The notes: generated by a model not told the origin, from the sequence alone. Positions 26,136 to 35,352 are shown, counted from the first letter of the stretch. The stretch: 64,000 nucleotides of DNA from Egicoccus sp. AB-alg2 (GCF_041821065.1 NZ_JBGUAX010000005.1:434001-498000); one strand, 5' to 3'. Made by a program: numbers and translations.

Positions 26136-28027
26136 TGCGTCATCCCGGTCAGTTGCTGCGCCATCCACATGGCCTGGCTGTTCATCCGTGCCATGGCGGA
26201 CTCCAGCGCCGTGAACTGCCGGCGGATCGTCGTCTCGCGCAGCTCGAGCCGGCGCTCGAACGCCTCCAAGCTGTCGGTCGTCGCCTTGATGCGCGACTGA
26301 AGTGCTTCGCGCGCGCCGGCGATGGATCCGCCCGAGCCCTCCGCCGCACGCAGGATCCCGTCCAGGACGCCGGCGAGGCCGTTGTCGATCCGCACGCTGC
26401 CCAGGTCGCCGGTGGCGTCGAGGGGTGCGCGCAGCACCAGGCCAGCGATCGCCGAGCCCGTCGGTCCGGTGAGCGTCTGTCCGGTGCCCGACAGCTGCCA
26501 CGACTCGCCGGTCGCGGGGTTGGTCAGCGTGCCGGCGACATTGGCACCGGCGGCCGTGCCGTCGAGGTCGAGCTCCTCGGAGCCGTCGACGGTGAAATTG
26601 CGGCTGGTCCCGGCCCGGTCCGCTTTGAGCGACACGGCGACGGTGCCGTCCTCGTGTTCGACCGTCTCCGCCCTCAGCCAGGAGAGCTTCGTGCCGGCGA
26701 GGGCCGCGTTGATCTTCAGCACGGACGCCTGGACGTCGACGGTCTCGTCGATGACGACGCTCACCGACGTCCCGTCCGCGGCCGTGATCGTGAAGGTCTT
26801 CGGCTGGATCGAACCGGGCGGCGAGAACGCGGCGCCGGTGGCGACCGCGATCCTCGGGGCCGTGTCGATCTGCAGCTGGTAGTCGCCGGCGGGGGCACGT
26901 CCCGAGGTGGTCAGCGAGAGACGTGCGTCGCTGGTGGAGCCGGCGCGGCCGAGCAGCTTGCCGACGGCCTGCGGGTCGGACGTGAGCGCGGCGGTCAGCT
27001 TCGACTCGTCCAGCGTGATGCTGCCCTGACGGGTCAGTGAGATGCCGAGGTCGTTCAACGTCCGGAACGGGCCGTCCTCGGTGACGATCTGGCTCAGCGA
27101 ACCGCGGATCTGGGTGGTGAGGCTACGCACGAGCGGGTCACCGCTGAGGGGGCCCCGGGCGCCGGCCTCCGACGACGTCGCGCCCTGCCGGTTGAGTTCG
27201 TTCAGCAGCCCGTTCATCGCGTCGACGAGCGCCTTGACCTTCTTGGTGGCGCCCTCGAGGTCCTGCTCGATGCGGACGGTGGTGGTGCCGACGTCGGACA
27301 GGCTGAGGGTGATGCCCTCGAGCAGGTCGTCGACGGTGTTGCTCGACCGGGTGACGGTCAGCCCGTCCATGGACAGGACGGCGTCGCGACCGGCCTGGAG
27401 CACCTCGAGGTTGGTGGTGCCGCCGCCGTTGAACGCGGCCACGTCGCTGGTGACGGTGAACGCCGAGCCGGCGCCGGTGGTGCGGCTGCTGACGACCAGG
27501 CGGTGCTCTCCCTCGCCGACCCGCACGACGCGAGCTTGCAGCCCCTCGACGCCGTTCAGCGCGCGGGCCGCGTCGGCCAGCGTGGCGCCCTCGCCGAGGG
27601 TCACCGTGTGCTGCGTGTCACCACGGGACACGGTGATGCTGCCGGCGCCGAGCACCTGGTCGTTGCCGGTGAAGGTGCCGCCGAGTGCGACCTGGTGTGC
27701 GGCCGCGAGCTGGGTCACGTTCAGCACGGCCGTGCCGGGCAGCGCGCCCGCGCCCTTCACGCTCGCCGAGGCCACGGCCTGGTTGGACGAGGACACCTTG
27801 ACGGTGCCGGCCAGGACCTGCGGATCGCGCAGCGCGTCCGTGGCCGAGCGCAGCGAGGAGAGTCGGGTGACGATGCTGCCCCAGGCAGCGTCCGCGGCCC
27901 GGTAGGTCTGCTGCCGGGTCTGCAGCGGGACCATCGACTGCCGCTCGAGCTGCATGAGCTGCTGGACGATCGTCGCCGTGTCCAGCCCGGAGGCGATCCC
28001 GCCGATCGAGGCGAACGGTGTCGACAC
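26132..28027 (-). CDS. fliD: Flagellar filament cap protein FliD
   Basis: 631 residues from GTG 28027 with GGGAGG upstream. Conserved N-terminus (FASIGGIASGLDTATIVQQL, then MQLERQSMVPLQTRQQ) and C-terminal coiled coil (RIKATTDSLEAFERRLELRE, FTALESAMARMNSQAMWMAQ). Normal to slightly long for the family, with an enlarged variable middle. It caps the filament tip and assists flagellin folding. It lies between the fliC terminator and fliS. Confidence 0.96.
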   Translation of the reverse strand: MSTPFASIGGIASGLDTATIVQQLMQLERQSMVPLQTRQQTYRAADAAWGSIVTRLSSLRSATDALRDPQVLAGTVKVSSSNQAVASASVKGAGALPGTAVLNVTQLAAAHQVALGGTFTGNDQVLGAGSITVSRGDTQHTVTLGEGATLADAARALNGVEGLQARVVRVGEGEHRLVVSSRTTGAGSAFTVTSDVAAFNGGGTTNLEVLQAGRDAVLSMDGLTVTRSSNTVDDLLEGITLSLSDVGTTTVRIEQDLEGATKKVKALVDAMNGLLNELNRQGATSSEAGARGPLSGDPLVRSLTTQIRGSLSQIVTEDGPFRTLNDLGISLTRQGSITLDESKLTAALTSDPQAVGKLLGRAGSTSDARLSLTTSGRAPAGDYQLQIDTAPRIAVATGAAFSPPGSIQPKTFTITAADGTSVSVVIDETVDVQASVLKINAALAGTKLSWLRAETVEHEDGTVAVSLKADRAGTSRNFTVDGSEELDLDGTAAGANVAGTLTNPATGESWQLSGTGQTLTGPTGSAIAGLVLRAPLDATGDLGSVRIDNGLAGVLDGILRAAEGSGGSIAGAREALQSRIKATTDSLEAFERRLELRETTIRRQFTALESAMARMNSQAMWMAQQLTGMTQ

Positions 28028-28060
28028 GGATCTCTCCCTCCCGATCCGGCTGGAACGGCT

Positions 28061-28091
28061 GGTGGGGTGCCCCGGAACGGGGCGCCCCACC
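28061..28091 (-). terminator. Terminator after flagellin gene
   Basis: 13-bp inverted repeat with one non-Watson-Crick pair (GGTGGGG-CGCCCC arm on the minus strand) and a 5-nt loop, between the fliC stop and fliD. No T-tract follows, so partial read-through into fliD is possible. Confidence 0.6.
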
Positions 28092-28114
28092 GGGTCCTAC
28101 GGTGTTGCGTTGGA

Positions 28115-28942
28115 TCAGCGGAGCAGGGACAGGACCGACTGCGGGACCTGGTTGGCCTGCGCCAGCATGGCGGTACCGGCCTGCTGCAGGATCTGGTTGC
28201 GGGTGAAGGTCACCATCTCCTGCGCCATGTCGGCGTCGCGGATCCGGGACTCGGAGGCCGACAGGTTCTCCGAGGCGACCTGCAGGTTGGCGATGGTGTG
28301 CTCGAGGCGGTTCTGCGACGCACCGAGCTGCGAGCGCTGAGCCGACACGGCCGCGATCGCCTCGTCGAGGGTATTGATGGCATCGGAAGCACCGCCGCCG
28401 GTCACGTCGACGTCGGCCACGCTCACCGCATCCACGTCCTCGCCGCTGCCACCGACGGTGGTCGACGAGAGGGCGTTGAACTGGATCGACAGGGTGTCAG
28501 CGCTGTTCGCGCCGACCTGGAAGGTCCGGCTCTCCCCGTCGAAGACCGCCTTCCCCGAGAACTGGGTGCGCGTGCCGATGGCGTCGAGCTCGGCGATCAG
28601 CTCGGTGATCTCCGCCTGCTCGGCCGCACCGTCGGACGTGGCGGTGTTGGCCGCGCCCACGGCGAGCTCGCGCATCCGCTGCAGGATCGAGTGGACCTCG
28701 TTGAGGGCGCCCTCAGCGGTCTGGACGAGGCTGATCCCGTCCTGCGCGTTCTTGATGGCCTGGTTGGTGCCGCGGATCTCGGCGCGCAGGCCTTCGGACT
28801 TGGTCAGGCCGGCCGCGTCGTCGGCCGCACGGTTGATGCGGAAGCCGCTGGACAGCTTCTCGAGCGACTTGCCCATCTGACCGCTGGTGGTCGACAGGTT
28901 GCGGTAGGCGTTGAACGCCGCGATGTTGTTGTTGATACGCAT
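28115..28942 (-). CDS. fliC: Flagellin
   Basis: 275 residues from ATG 28942 with GGAGGT 8 nt upstream. D0/D1 regions are clear: MRINNNIAAFNAYRNLSTTS and LEKLSSGFRINRAADDAAGL at the N-terminus, NLQVASENLSASESRIRDAD and ILQQAGTAMLAQANQVPQSV at the C-terminus. The central D2/D3 part is minimal, as in short Gram-positive flagellins. Filament subunit exported by the FlhA/B gate with FliS. The leader carries GGA motifs suited to CsrA control. Confidence 0.97.
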   Translation of the reverse strand: MRINNNIAAFNAYRNLSTTSGQMGKSLEKLSSGFRINRAADDAAGLTKSEGLRAEIRGTNQAIKNAQDGISLVQTAEGALNEVHSILQRMRELAVGAANTATSDGAAEQAEITELIAELDAIGTRTQFSGKAVFDGESRTFQVGANSADTLSIQFNALSSTTVGGSGEDVDAVSVADVDVTGGGASDAINTLDEAIAAVSAQRSQLGASQNRLEHTIANLQVASENLSASESRIRDADMAQEMVTFTRNQILQQAGTAMLAQANQVPQSVLSLLR

Positions 28943-29001
28943 GTGGGGTGACCTCCATGTCTGTCCCCGGTGGCGCCGGCGTCGATGCCGGCTCGCGTGG
29001 A

Positions 29002-29029
29002 CCATCGGCACCGCCCTCCGAGCGCTGAA
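29002..29029 (-). promoter_or_regulatory. Candidate FliA (sigma-28) promoter for flagellin
   Basis: Minus strand GCTTCAG (TTCAG at 29029-29025), 15 nt, GCCGATGG (29009-29002). About 60 nt upstream of the flagellin ATG. Spacing and boxes match the flgB site. Confidence 0.65.
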
Positions 29030-29144
29030 GCAGTCGCCCCGAACTTTTTCTCCGACCGCCGACGCACCCGACGAGCGCATGCAGGTGAACGGCACGATCC
29101 CAGCCGACGAACGACATCGAACGTGAGTCCGCGACGCAGCACGA

Positions 29145-29174
29145 CCGCCTGCCCGAGGTTGCTCGGGCAGGCGG
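29145..29174 (-). terminator. Terminator after the HNH endonuclease gene
   Basis: 13-bp perfect stem CCGCCTGCCCGAG / CTCGGGCAGGCGG with a 4-nt loop, 98 nt after the HNH gene's stop and upstream of the flagellin promoter, insulating the two minus-strand units. Confidence 0.7.
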
Positions 29175-29271
29175 ATGCGGCTGGAGCGGCGCTGTTGCGA
29201 CGAATCCGGTCGCACCGATGGGAGCTTCGGACGGCTGGAAGGTGCAGCGGGTTCCGCCCGCAGCGGCGAGG

Positions 29272-30969
29272 TCAGGCGGTGACCGGTTGTCGCCGCAGCG
29301 GCGGGTCCGAGGTCGCCCGCCGACGTCCGCGTCTGACGGTGACGGTCCCGTCGGCGGTCATGTCGAGTTGCCAGCGGCCTTCGGTGACGGCGGTGTGGTG
29401 GCGGCGGCAGAGCGCGACCAGGTTGTGCACCACCGTGTGGCCGCCGTGTTCGCGTGGGATGACGTGGTGCAGGTCGGTCCAGGCGGCCGGCATCCGGCAG
29501 CCCGGGAACCGGCAGCCCTGGTCGCGGGCCAGCACCGCCTGACGTAGCCGGGCTGGGATCGATGTGGTCGGGGCGCTGATGCCCAGCACCTCGTGCCCGT
29601 CGGTCAGCACGAACTGCAGCCGGCAGTCATCCGCCAGCCGCCGCAACGCCAACGGGGTCAGCGCCGGCGGCGCCCCGGGCAGCCGCCACAACAGCCGCGC
29701 CCGCCGCGCAGCCTCGGAGTCACCGACCAGCGACTGGATGTCGGTGACCACCATCATCGACGGGCGGGCCCGCACCATCGTGCCGTCGGCCCGGCGGCCG
29801 GACAGGAACACCTCGGCCAGCTTGACGAACGCATCCGCCAACTGCCGGCCCCGCGGCCGATCGAACCCCTCACCCAGCGGATCCGACACGTCGCCGTCAC
29901 CGTTGGTCGCGTCGGCGCGGCCGCTGGCAGAGGCGTGGTGATCGGCTTCCGTCTCTGCAGTGCCACCGGCAGGCCGGGCTTCGCCCGGCCTGCCGGCGCA
30001 GCTGCCGTCGGTGCCCCCGCTTCGGCTCGCGGCGTCGGTCGCGTCGTCCGTCACGGGGTCGAGGGCATCGCGGGTCACGTCCCGATCACCGGTGGGCGGT
30101 CCGGCGGCGGCTTCGAGCGCCTCCCGGATCAGCGCCCCGTCGGTGGCCGGGAACGCGAAGCTGCCGCGCACCCCGCCTTCGAAGTCGGGTTGGACGTGCA
30201 GATAGCGCCGCTCGACCCGCCGGACGCTGCGGGCCTGTTCGAGGTCTTCGCGCAGCCGGCTGGCCGCGACCCGCATGTGGTCGACCAGGTCGTCGGCCTG
30301 CAGCCGCTCGAGCTCGTCGAGATCCGCGAACCGCTGGTCCAACTCGGCCCGCAGCGCCACCGTCAACGGACCGGCTTCGCACACGACCGCGCGGACCTGC
30401 CCCCACCCCAGCGCACCCGCGTGGAACGCGGCCTTGACGTTGGGCATACAGGCGAGCACGTCCCGGACGGTGTGCAAGAACCGCCGGTCCCCGAACGTGG
30501 CCTTGGACTGCAACGCCAACAGCCCCTCCAACGGCAGACCGGCCCGGCGTTCGGACAGCGACCCGGCCTCGATGCGGTCGACCAGCTCCACCACCGCGGC
30601 CTGACAGGTGTCAGCGGTGGCGAGCAGTTCCAGCAGCCCGGCCAGCTCCCCGTTACCAGTCACGGCCCGGTCGGCCGCCAACACCCGGACCCGCTCCACC
30701 GCGGCCGCCGCATGCCGGATCGCCACCCGCAGGTCCCCACCATCACCATCGGTGTGGCCGGAGTCGGTCGTAGGAACGGCGGCCCGCGCTGGACCGTGAG
30801 TGGCCGTAGGACCGTGATCGGCGGTGTCGTCGAGCGCGGCGTGGTAACCGCTGCCGTGTTCGCGGGCGATGGCGTGGTGCCGTCGGACCGATGCTCTATA
30901 CCCCGCGCGAGTGACGGTCGCGGGCACCGCGTTGCGGGTGCTGGGCGGGGTGGGAGTGGGGCTGAACAT
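29272..30969 (-). CDS. DUF222 / HNH endonuclease (13E12-type)
   Basis: 565 residues. Central DUF222 domain (about residues 90-420: GLLELLATADTCQAAVVELV, VEDVLACMP-like helices, VRRVERRYLHVQPDFEGGVR). The C-terminal HNH nuclease core has CRFPGCRMPAAWTDLHHVIP then HGGHTVVHNLVALCRRHH, with both CxxC-type and His residues intact. A Gly/Thr/Asp-rich variable segment lies near 290-350. This family occurs in many near-identical copies in actinobacterial genomes and is often linked to mobile DNA. It interrupts the flagellar locus between flagellin and the kinase, and a tandem repeat array lies just upstream. Confidence 0.9.
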   Translation of the reverse strand: MFSPTPTPPSTRNAVPATVTRAGYRASVRRHHAIAREHGSGYHAALDDTADHGPTATHGPARAAVPTTDSGHTDGDGGDLRVAIRHAAAAVERVRVLAADRAVTGNGELAGLLELLATADTCQAAVVELVDRIEAGSLSERRAGLPLEGLLALQSKATFGDRRFLHTVRDVLACMPNVKAAFHAGALGWGQVRAVVCEAGPLTVALRAELDQRFADLDELERLQADDLVDHMRVAASRLREDLEQARSVRRVERRYLHVQPDFEGGVRGSFAFPATDGALIREALEAAAGPPTGDRDVTRDALDPVTDDATDAASRSGGTDGSCAGRPGEARPAGGTAETEADHHASASGRADATNGDGDVSDPLGEGFDRPRGRQLADAFVKLAEVFLSGRRADGTMVRARPSMMVVTDIQSLVGDSEAARRARLLWRLPGAPPALTPLALRRLADDCRLQFVLTDGHEVLGISAPTTSIPARLRQAVLARDQGCRFPGCRMPAAWTDLHHVIPREHGGHTVVHNLVALCRRHHTAVTEGRWQLDMTADGTVTVRRGRRRATSDPPLRRQPVTA

Positions 30970-31150
30970 GGGTCGGATTCTACCCGCTGAGTTCGCGATT
31001 CAGCCGCTGGATCTGCGGTTCCTTGTGGATTCGACGGTCAGCGTTCCACAGCCTGCAGCACCGCACGACCAATACGACGCATGCCCCGCGAAGCGGTCCG
31101 AAGCCGACCGGCGACCCGACTCGAGGGCGCCGGAGCCGGCGACCTGCGAC

Positions 31151-31736
31151 ACCTCGATGTCGAAGCAGTGACGCACGGTCGAGCTGATGACGCATCGACG
31201 CGACGCTGGACCGACCGAGCGCCGCTCGACCGACAGTGCGCCGCCAAGCCGACGCCACTCCCAGACACCACGGCCGCCGGCGACCGCGGCACCTCGATGT
31301 CGAGGCAGTGACGCACGGTCGAAACGATGACGCACCGATGCGACGCTGGGCCGACCGAGCGCCGCCGGGCCGACCGTGCGCCGCTGAGCCGACCGCGCGC
31401 GCCGGGCCGACGAAACCCGGTGGAACCGCCAGCGAACTGCGGCAACTCGATGTCGAGGCAGTGATGCACGGTCGAGCCCATGACGCACCGATGCGACCGA
31501 GGGCCGACCGAGCGACGCTGGGCCGACAGTGCGCCGCTGGGCCGACCGCGCGCGCCGGGCCGACGAGACCCGATGGCACCGCCAGCGAACTGCGGCACCT
31601 CGATGTCGAGGTAGTGACGCACGGTCGAACCGATGACGCACCGATGCGGCGCTGGACCGACCGTGCGGCGCTGGGCCGACCTTCGGCGCTGGGCCGACCT
31701 TGCGGCCACGAGCCGACCTTGCGCCCCGACTCCGAC
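31151..31736. repeat. Four tandem imperfect repeats (140-153 bp units) with nested short repeats
   Basis: Copies of a unit opening with a near-palindrome (CCTCGATGTCGAGG in the best copies) begin at about 31151, 31291, 31444 and 31597, so the period is 140, 153, 153. Each contains GCAGTGACGCACGGTCGA-like and GATGACGCACCGATGCG-like blocks (each with small changes), then a degenerate ~18-bp subrepeat built on CGCTGGGCCGACC. Units 2-4 also share a CCGCCAGCGAACTGCGG-like end. The array fills the 805-bp gap (30970-31774) between the HNH gene and the kinase gene. Frames across it give Arg/Ser/Ala-rich peptides without a start site, so I treat it as non-coding. Confidence 0.8.
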
Positions 31737-31774
31737 GTCGGTCGCCGCGCGCCGCGACCGACCCGTCGACAGCG

Positions 31775-33790
31775 TCACTCCGGCAGGAGTTCGGAGATCG
31801 TCCGGAGGAGTCGGTCGTTGCTGAACGGCTTGACCAGCGTGCGGACGTCGTCGGTGACACGGTCGGGCGCCTGGGCGGAGGCGAACACGAGCACGGGCAG
31901 CTCCGGCCGCTCGTCGCGCGCCCGCTGGACGACCCGCCAGCCGGGCAGACCTGGCAGCGCGAGTTCGGTGACCAGCACGTCGGCGCCCTGCTCGCGCAGC
32001 AGGCGCAGGCCCTCCTCGCCGTCAGCCGCGGCCAGGACCCGGTAGCCGGCCGACTGCAGCATCTCCGTGATGACGCGCCGGGCCCGTTCGTTGGGATCGA
32101 CCAGCACCACCCGCGCACCACCGATCGGGCGGTGCCGGTCCGGCATCGCCGACTCGCCGGCCTCGGCGGGCAGCAGCAGCGAGATGGTGGTGCCCTCGCC
32201 CTTGACGGAGTGCAGGTCCACCATGCCGTCGACCTGCTGGGCGAACGCCAGCACGGTCGGCAGCCCGAGACCGGTGCCGCGGGCGGCGCCCTTGGTGGAG
32301 AACAAGGGCTCGAAGGCGCGCGCGAGCGTCTCCTGGTCCATGCCGGTGCCGTCGTCGATGACGGAGATGCGCACGAAGCGACGTCCCTCGTCCAATGGCG
32401 TGCGCGGGCCGGCGGTGACCCCGCTGGCGGCCGCGTTGTCCGTGAGCCGGGCACGCACGATGATGGTCCCGCCGTCCGGCAACGCGTCGCTGCTGTTCAT
32501 GACCAGGTTGACCAGCGCCTGCTCCAGCGCGACGGCATCGGCACGCACCGGCGGCAGGTCGTCGGGCAGGTCGATCTGCAGGCGGACGCCAGGCGCCAGG
32601 GCCGACTCGATGAGCGTGCGCACGCTCTCGACGGCCTTGGCCAGGTCCACCTCGTCGGTGGAGCCCTCCGTACGCGCGAACTGCATCAGTTTGGTGGTCA
32701 GCGACCCCGCGCGCTCGACCGCTCGGCGCAGCTGCTCGAAGTCGTCGAGGATCGGCTCGATCGGCTCGGTCCCGACGCTGGGGACGAGGTCCTCGACGGA
32801 CCCTTCGGCGAGGTCGAGGTAGGAACTCATCACGGTGATGAGGTTCTTGAGGTCGTGCGCGAGGCCGCTGGCGAGCTTGCCGGCGAGGTCGAGCCGTTGG
32901 GCCTGGGCGAGCTGCTCGGACAGCCGCGCGCGCTGTTCCTCGCCGCGGATGCGTTCGTCGAGGTCACGGACGACGAGCTGCAGGCTGCGTCGGCTCGCCC
33001 GCAGGTGCCCGGCACTGACGTCGCACGCCACCGTGCTGCCGTCGGGACGCAGCAGGCGCATGTCCAGCTGCGCGGCCGGGGTGCGGGCGAACAGGACGCG
33101 GGCGAGCTCCTTCGCCACGCGGGCACGGTCGGGGGCCGCCACCAGCTCGAGGAAGTTGCGACCGAGCACCTCGCCGGGCGCCTCCAGGCGCAGCAGTTCG
33201 GCGAGCATCGGGTTGGCCAGCTCGATGGCGCCGTCGAGGTCGAGCACCAGGACCGCGTCCGGGCTGAGCTCGATGAAGCGGCGGTACTCGGACGCCTCGG
33301 CGCGCAGTTCCAGCAGGCGGGTCGCGTGCGCGGCGACGCGCCGCAGCGTGGCACGCACGGCGCCGTCGTCGGCGAGCGGGTCGGACCAGCCCACCTCGAC
33401 CGCACCGACCCGCTGGCCGTCGGGGGCGCTGATGGCGGCCGCGGCCAGCGTGCGCAGGTCGTGCCCTCGGACGGCCGGATGCTCGGCCAGGGCGGGGAGC
33501 TCGTCGACGGTGGTGTGGCAGAGCCCGTCCGACGAGCAGATGGCGTGCCAGCTGATCGACCAATCGCGTGGGACGTCCCGGCGGTCGCCGACGCCGCGGA
33601 CGGCCTTGGCCCAGGCCCGGGTGTCGTCCACGAACGTGACCGCGGCGTAGGGGGCGCCGAGGAGGGCGCCGCCCAGCGCGGCCACGTCGTCGAGCTCCGA
33701 CTCGCGGGGGGTGTCGAGGATGTTCAGCCGCCGCAGCGCCTCGAGCCGGCGGGCCTCGGCCAACGACATGGGTTCCGGGATGGCGGTCAT
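31775..33790 (-). CDS. GAF-PAS histidine kinase with degenerate C-terminal receiver
   Basis: 671 residues from ATG 33790. Domains in order: GAF (about 15-160; RLNILDTPRESELDDVAALG), PAS (about 165-285; RRFIELSPDAVLVLDLDGAI), HisKA with phospho-His near 312 (LASGLAHDLKNLITVMSSYL), HATPase (NLVMNSSDALPDGG, DDGTGMDQETLARAFEPLFS, GTGLGLPTVLAF) and a receiver (about 555-671). In that receiver the phospho-acceptor Asp is Glu (DVLVTELALPG) and the acidic pocket reads LVDPNE, so it is probably not phosphorylated normally. It lies 43 nt after an OmpR-type regulator on the same strand, most likely its partner. Sensor signal unknown. Confidence 0.88.
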   Translation of the reverse strand: MTAIPEPMSLAEARRLEALRRLNILDTPRESELDDVAALGGALLGAPYAAVTFVDDTRAWAKAVRGVGDRRDVPRDWSISWHAICSSDGLCHTTVDELPALAEHPAVRGHDLRTLAAAAISAPDGQRVGAVEVGWSDPLADDGAVRATLRRVAAHATRLLELRAEASEYRRFIELSPDAVLVLDLDGAIELANPMLAELLRLEAPGEVLGRNFLELVAAPDRARVAKELARVLFARTPAAQLDMRLLRPDGSTVACDVSAGHLRASRRSLQLVVRDLDERIRGEEQRARLSEQLAQAQRLDLAGKLASGLAHDLKNLITVMSSYLDLAEGSVEDLVPSVGTEPIEPILDDFEQLRRAVERAGSLTTKLMQFARTEGSTDEVDLAKAVESVRTLIESALAPGVRLQIDLPDDLPPVRADAVALEQALVNLVMNSSDALPDGGTIIVRARLTDNAAASGVTAGPRTPLDEGRRFVRISVIDDGTGMDQETLARAFEPLFSTKGAARGTGLGLPTVLAFAQQVDGMVDLHSVKGEGTTISLLLPAEAGESAMPDRHRPIGGARVVLVDPNERARRVITEMLQSAGYRVLAAADGEEGLRLLREQGADVLVTELALPGLPGWRVVQRARDERPELPVLVFASAQAPDRVTDDVRTLVKPFSNDRLLRTISELLPE

Positions 33791-33833
33791 GCCGCGGACC
33801 GAGACTCGACGAAGCCCGCGCCAGAGCAAGGCA

Positions 33834-34532
33834 TCACGCGTCGTCCCCCACCCAGCGGTAGCCCACGCCGGCCTCGGTGACGATGTAGCGCGGTGCGGTG
33901 GCGTCGTCGCCGAGCTTCTTGCGCAGGGCACGGAGGTGGACGCGCAGACTGTCGCGGGCCTCGTCGCCGTGCTTCTCCGACCACACCGCCGAGATGATGT
34001 CCCGGTAGGTCAGCAGCTTGCCGGAGTTGGCGACCAGGACCTCGAGGAGCTTCCACTGCAGCGGCGTGAGCCGGACGTCGTCGCCACGGACGCGCACCCG
34101 CCGTGCCACGAGGTCGACCTGCAGATCGCCGACGTTCACGGCCGGCTGCTCCGGAAGAGCGGGGCCACCGTTGCCGGCTCGCCGCAGGATGGCGCCGACC
34201 CGTGCCCGCAACTCCTCCATGGAGAACGGCTTGTCGACGAAGTCGTCCGCGCCGGCATCCAGGGCCATGACCCGGGCGCGTTCGGAGCCGACCCCGGACA
34301 GCAGCACGATCGGCACGCTCGTCCATGCGCGCAGCCGCCGGACCACCTCGATGCCGTCGACGTCGGGCAGGCGCAGGTCGAGCAGGATCAGGTCCGGCGC
34401 CGACGCGGCCGCGGCGGTGAGGGCCTCCTCGCCACCGCGGGCGACGATCACCTCGTGACCGACGCGCGACAGACCTCGCCACAGGGCGGTGAGGATCTGC
34501 GGTTCGTCGTCGACCGCGAGGACCTTGGCCAC
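33834..34532 (-). CDS. OmpR/KdpE-family response regulator
   Basis: 232 residues, GTG start. Receiver with VLAVDDEPQ acidic pair, phospho-Asp in LILLDLRLPDVDG and Lys in VDKPFS, then a winged-helix DNA-binding domain (VRLTPLQWKLLEVLVANSGK, ARDSLRVHLRALRKKLGDDA, YIVTEAGVGYRW). Overall closest in feel to KdpE. Cotranscribed with the histidine kinase downstream. OmpR-type dimers typically bind direct repeats about 11 bp apart, which is the spacing of the GTGAAG repeats before fliA; that link is a hypothesis. Confidence 0.92.
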   Translation of the reverse strand: MAKVLAVDDEPQILTALWRGLSRVGHEVIVARGGEEALTAAAASAPDLILLDLRLPDVDGIEVVRRLRAWTSVPIVLLSGVGSERARVMALDAGADDFVDKPFSMEELRARVGAILRRAGNGGPALPEQPAVNVGDLQVDLVARRVRVRGDDVRLTPLQWKLLEVLVANSGKLLTYRDIISAVWSEKHGDEARDSLRVHLRALRKKLGDDATAPRYIVTEAGVGYRWVGDDA

Positions 34533-34665
34533 GTCTCTGTCCGCCCCTCTCGCGATGCACCCGGCGCCGCAGACTAATTCGCGGTTCGGCGCACGGCATC
34601 CTGCTGCTACGTCCGGCTCGCTCCGGGACGTCCCGCATCCGGCCGGGTCACGGCATCCGGCCCGG

Positions 34666-35331
34666 TCACGCCACGCGGCGGATGACGTCCGGCGTGCGGT
34701 TCATCTCCTGGTAGCGCACGACGTCGCCGGTGCGCGGTGCCACGAGCATCTTGTTGTCGCCGGCGTAGATGCCGATGTGGTTGGGCCGGCGCCCGTTGCC
34801 GTACCAGAACACGAGGTCGCCCGGTCGCGCCTCGGACAGGCCCGCGACGGCCTTGCCCGCCTTGGCCTGGTCGACGCTCACCCGGGGCAGACGCACACCG
34901 AGGTCGGCGAAGACCCGCTGCACGAACCCCGAGCAGTCGAGCCCGACGTCCGGGTTGGTGCCGCCCCACTTGTAGGGCACGCCGAGGTAGCGCTCCCCCG
35001 CGGCGAGGATGCGTGACGCGGCCATGCCGCCGGCGCCCCTCGCCGCAGGCGAACCGTCGACGGCCCCGGCATTCCCGGCGGCACCGACCCCGGCCGGCGC
35101 GGCGACCGTCGCCGACGCGTAGGCATCGGCGACACCGGCGGGATCGGCACCGGCGAGGGCGGAGACCATCGTCCCGAGCGACACGGTCGGCAACCGGGCC
35201 GGGTCGAAGCGCGCCGTCGCCGTCGTGAGCGCCGCGGCGAAGCCCGACGACGCCGGCGGCAGCGCCGCGGCCGGCGGTGTCGTCGCGCTGGCCGGCGGCG
35301 CGCTCGGCGCGGTGACGGACGTGACGGGCAC
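34666..35331 (-). CDS. NlpC/P60-family peptidoglycan hydrolase
   Basis: 221 residues from GTG 35331 with GAGGAGG 7 nt upstream. N-terminal ~100 residues are Ala/Pro/Thr-rich and lack a clear Sec signal peptide. The C-terminal NlpC/P60 domain has the catalytic Cys in VGLDCSGFVQRVFADLG and His in RRPNHIGIYAG. It cleaves peptide bonds in the wall, typically D-Glu/diaminopimelate. Divergent from flgN with its own sigma-28-like promoter, so it is probably coexpressed with the flagellum and perhaps exported by it. Confidence 0.88.
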   Translation of the reverse strand: MPVTSVTAPSAPPASATTPPAAALPPASSGFAAALTTATARFDPARLPTVSLGTMVSALAGADPAGVADAYASATVAAPAGVGAAGNAGAVDGSPAARGAGGMAASRILAAGERYLGVPYKWGGTNPDVGLDCSGFVQRVFADLGVRLPRVSVDQAKAGKAVAGLSEARPGDLVFWYGNGRRPNHIGIYAGDNKMLVAPRTGDVVRYQEMNRTPDVIRRVA

Positions 35332-35352
35332 GGACAGACCTCCTCGCCACCG

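Noticed and set aside
26153-27905. Plus-strand frames opposite fliD
   Set aside because: Mirror-image composition and no start context; fliD is unambiguous.
29272-30969. Intein or group I intron homing endonuclease
   Set aside because: The HNH gene is a stand-alone DUF222 protein between two terminated units; it does not interrupt a gene.
31151-31736. CRISPR array
   Set aside because: Units are 140-153 bp and similar throughout; there are no unique spacers of constant length and no cas genes.
31000-31778. Minus- and plus-strand frames through the tandem repeat array
   Set aside because: They follow the repeat units and give repeating Arg/Ser/Ala/Val peptides, with no SD or conserved start; treated as repeat-derived.
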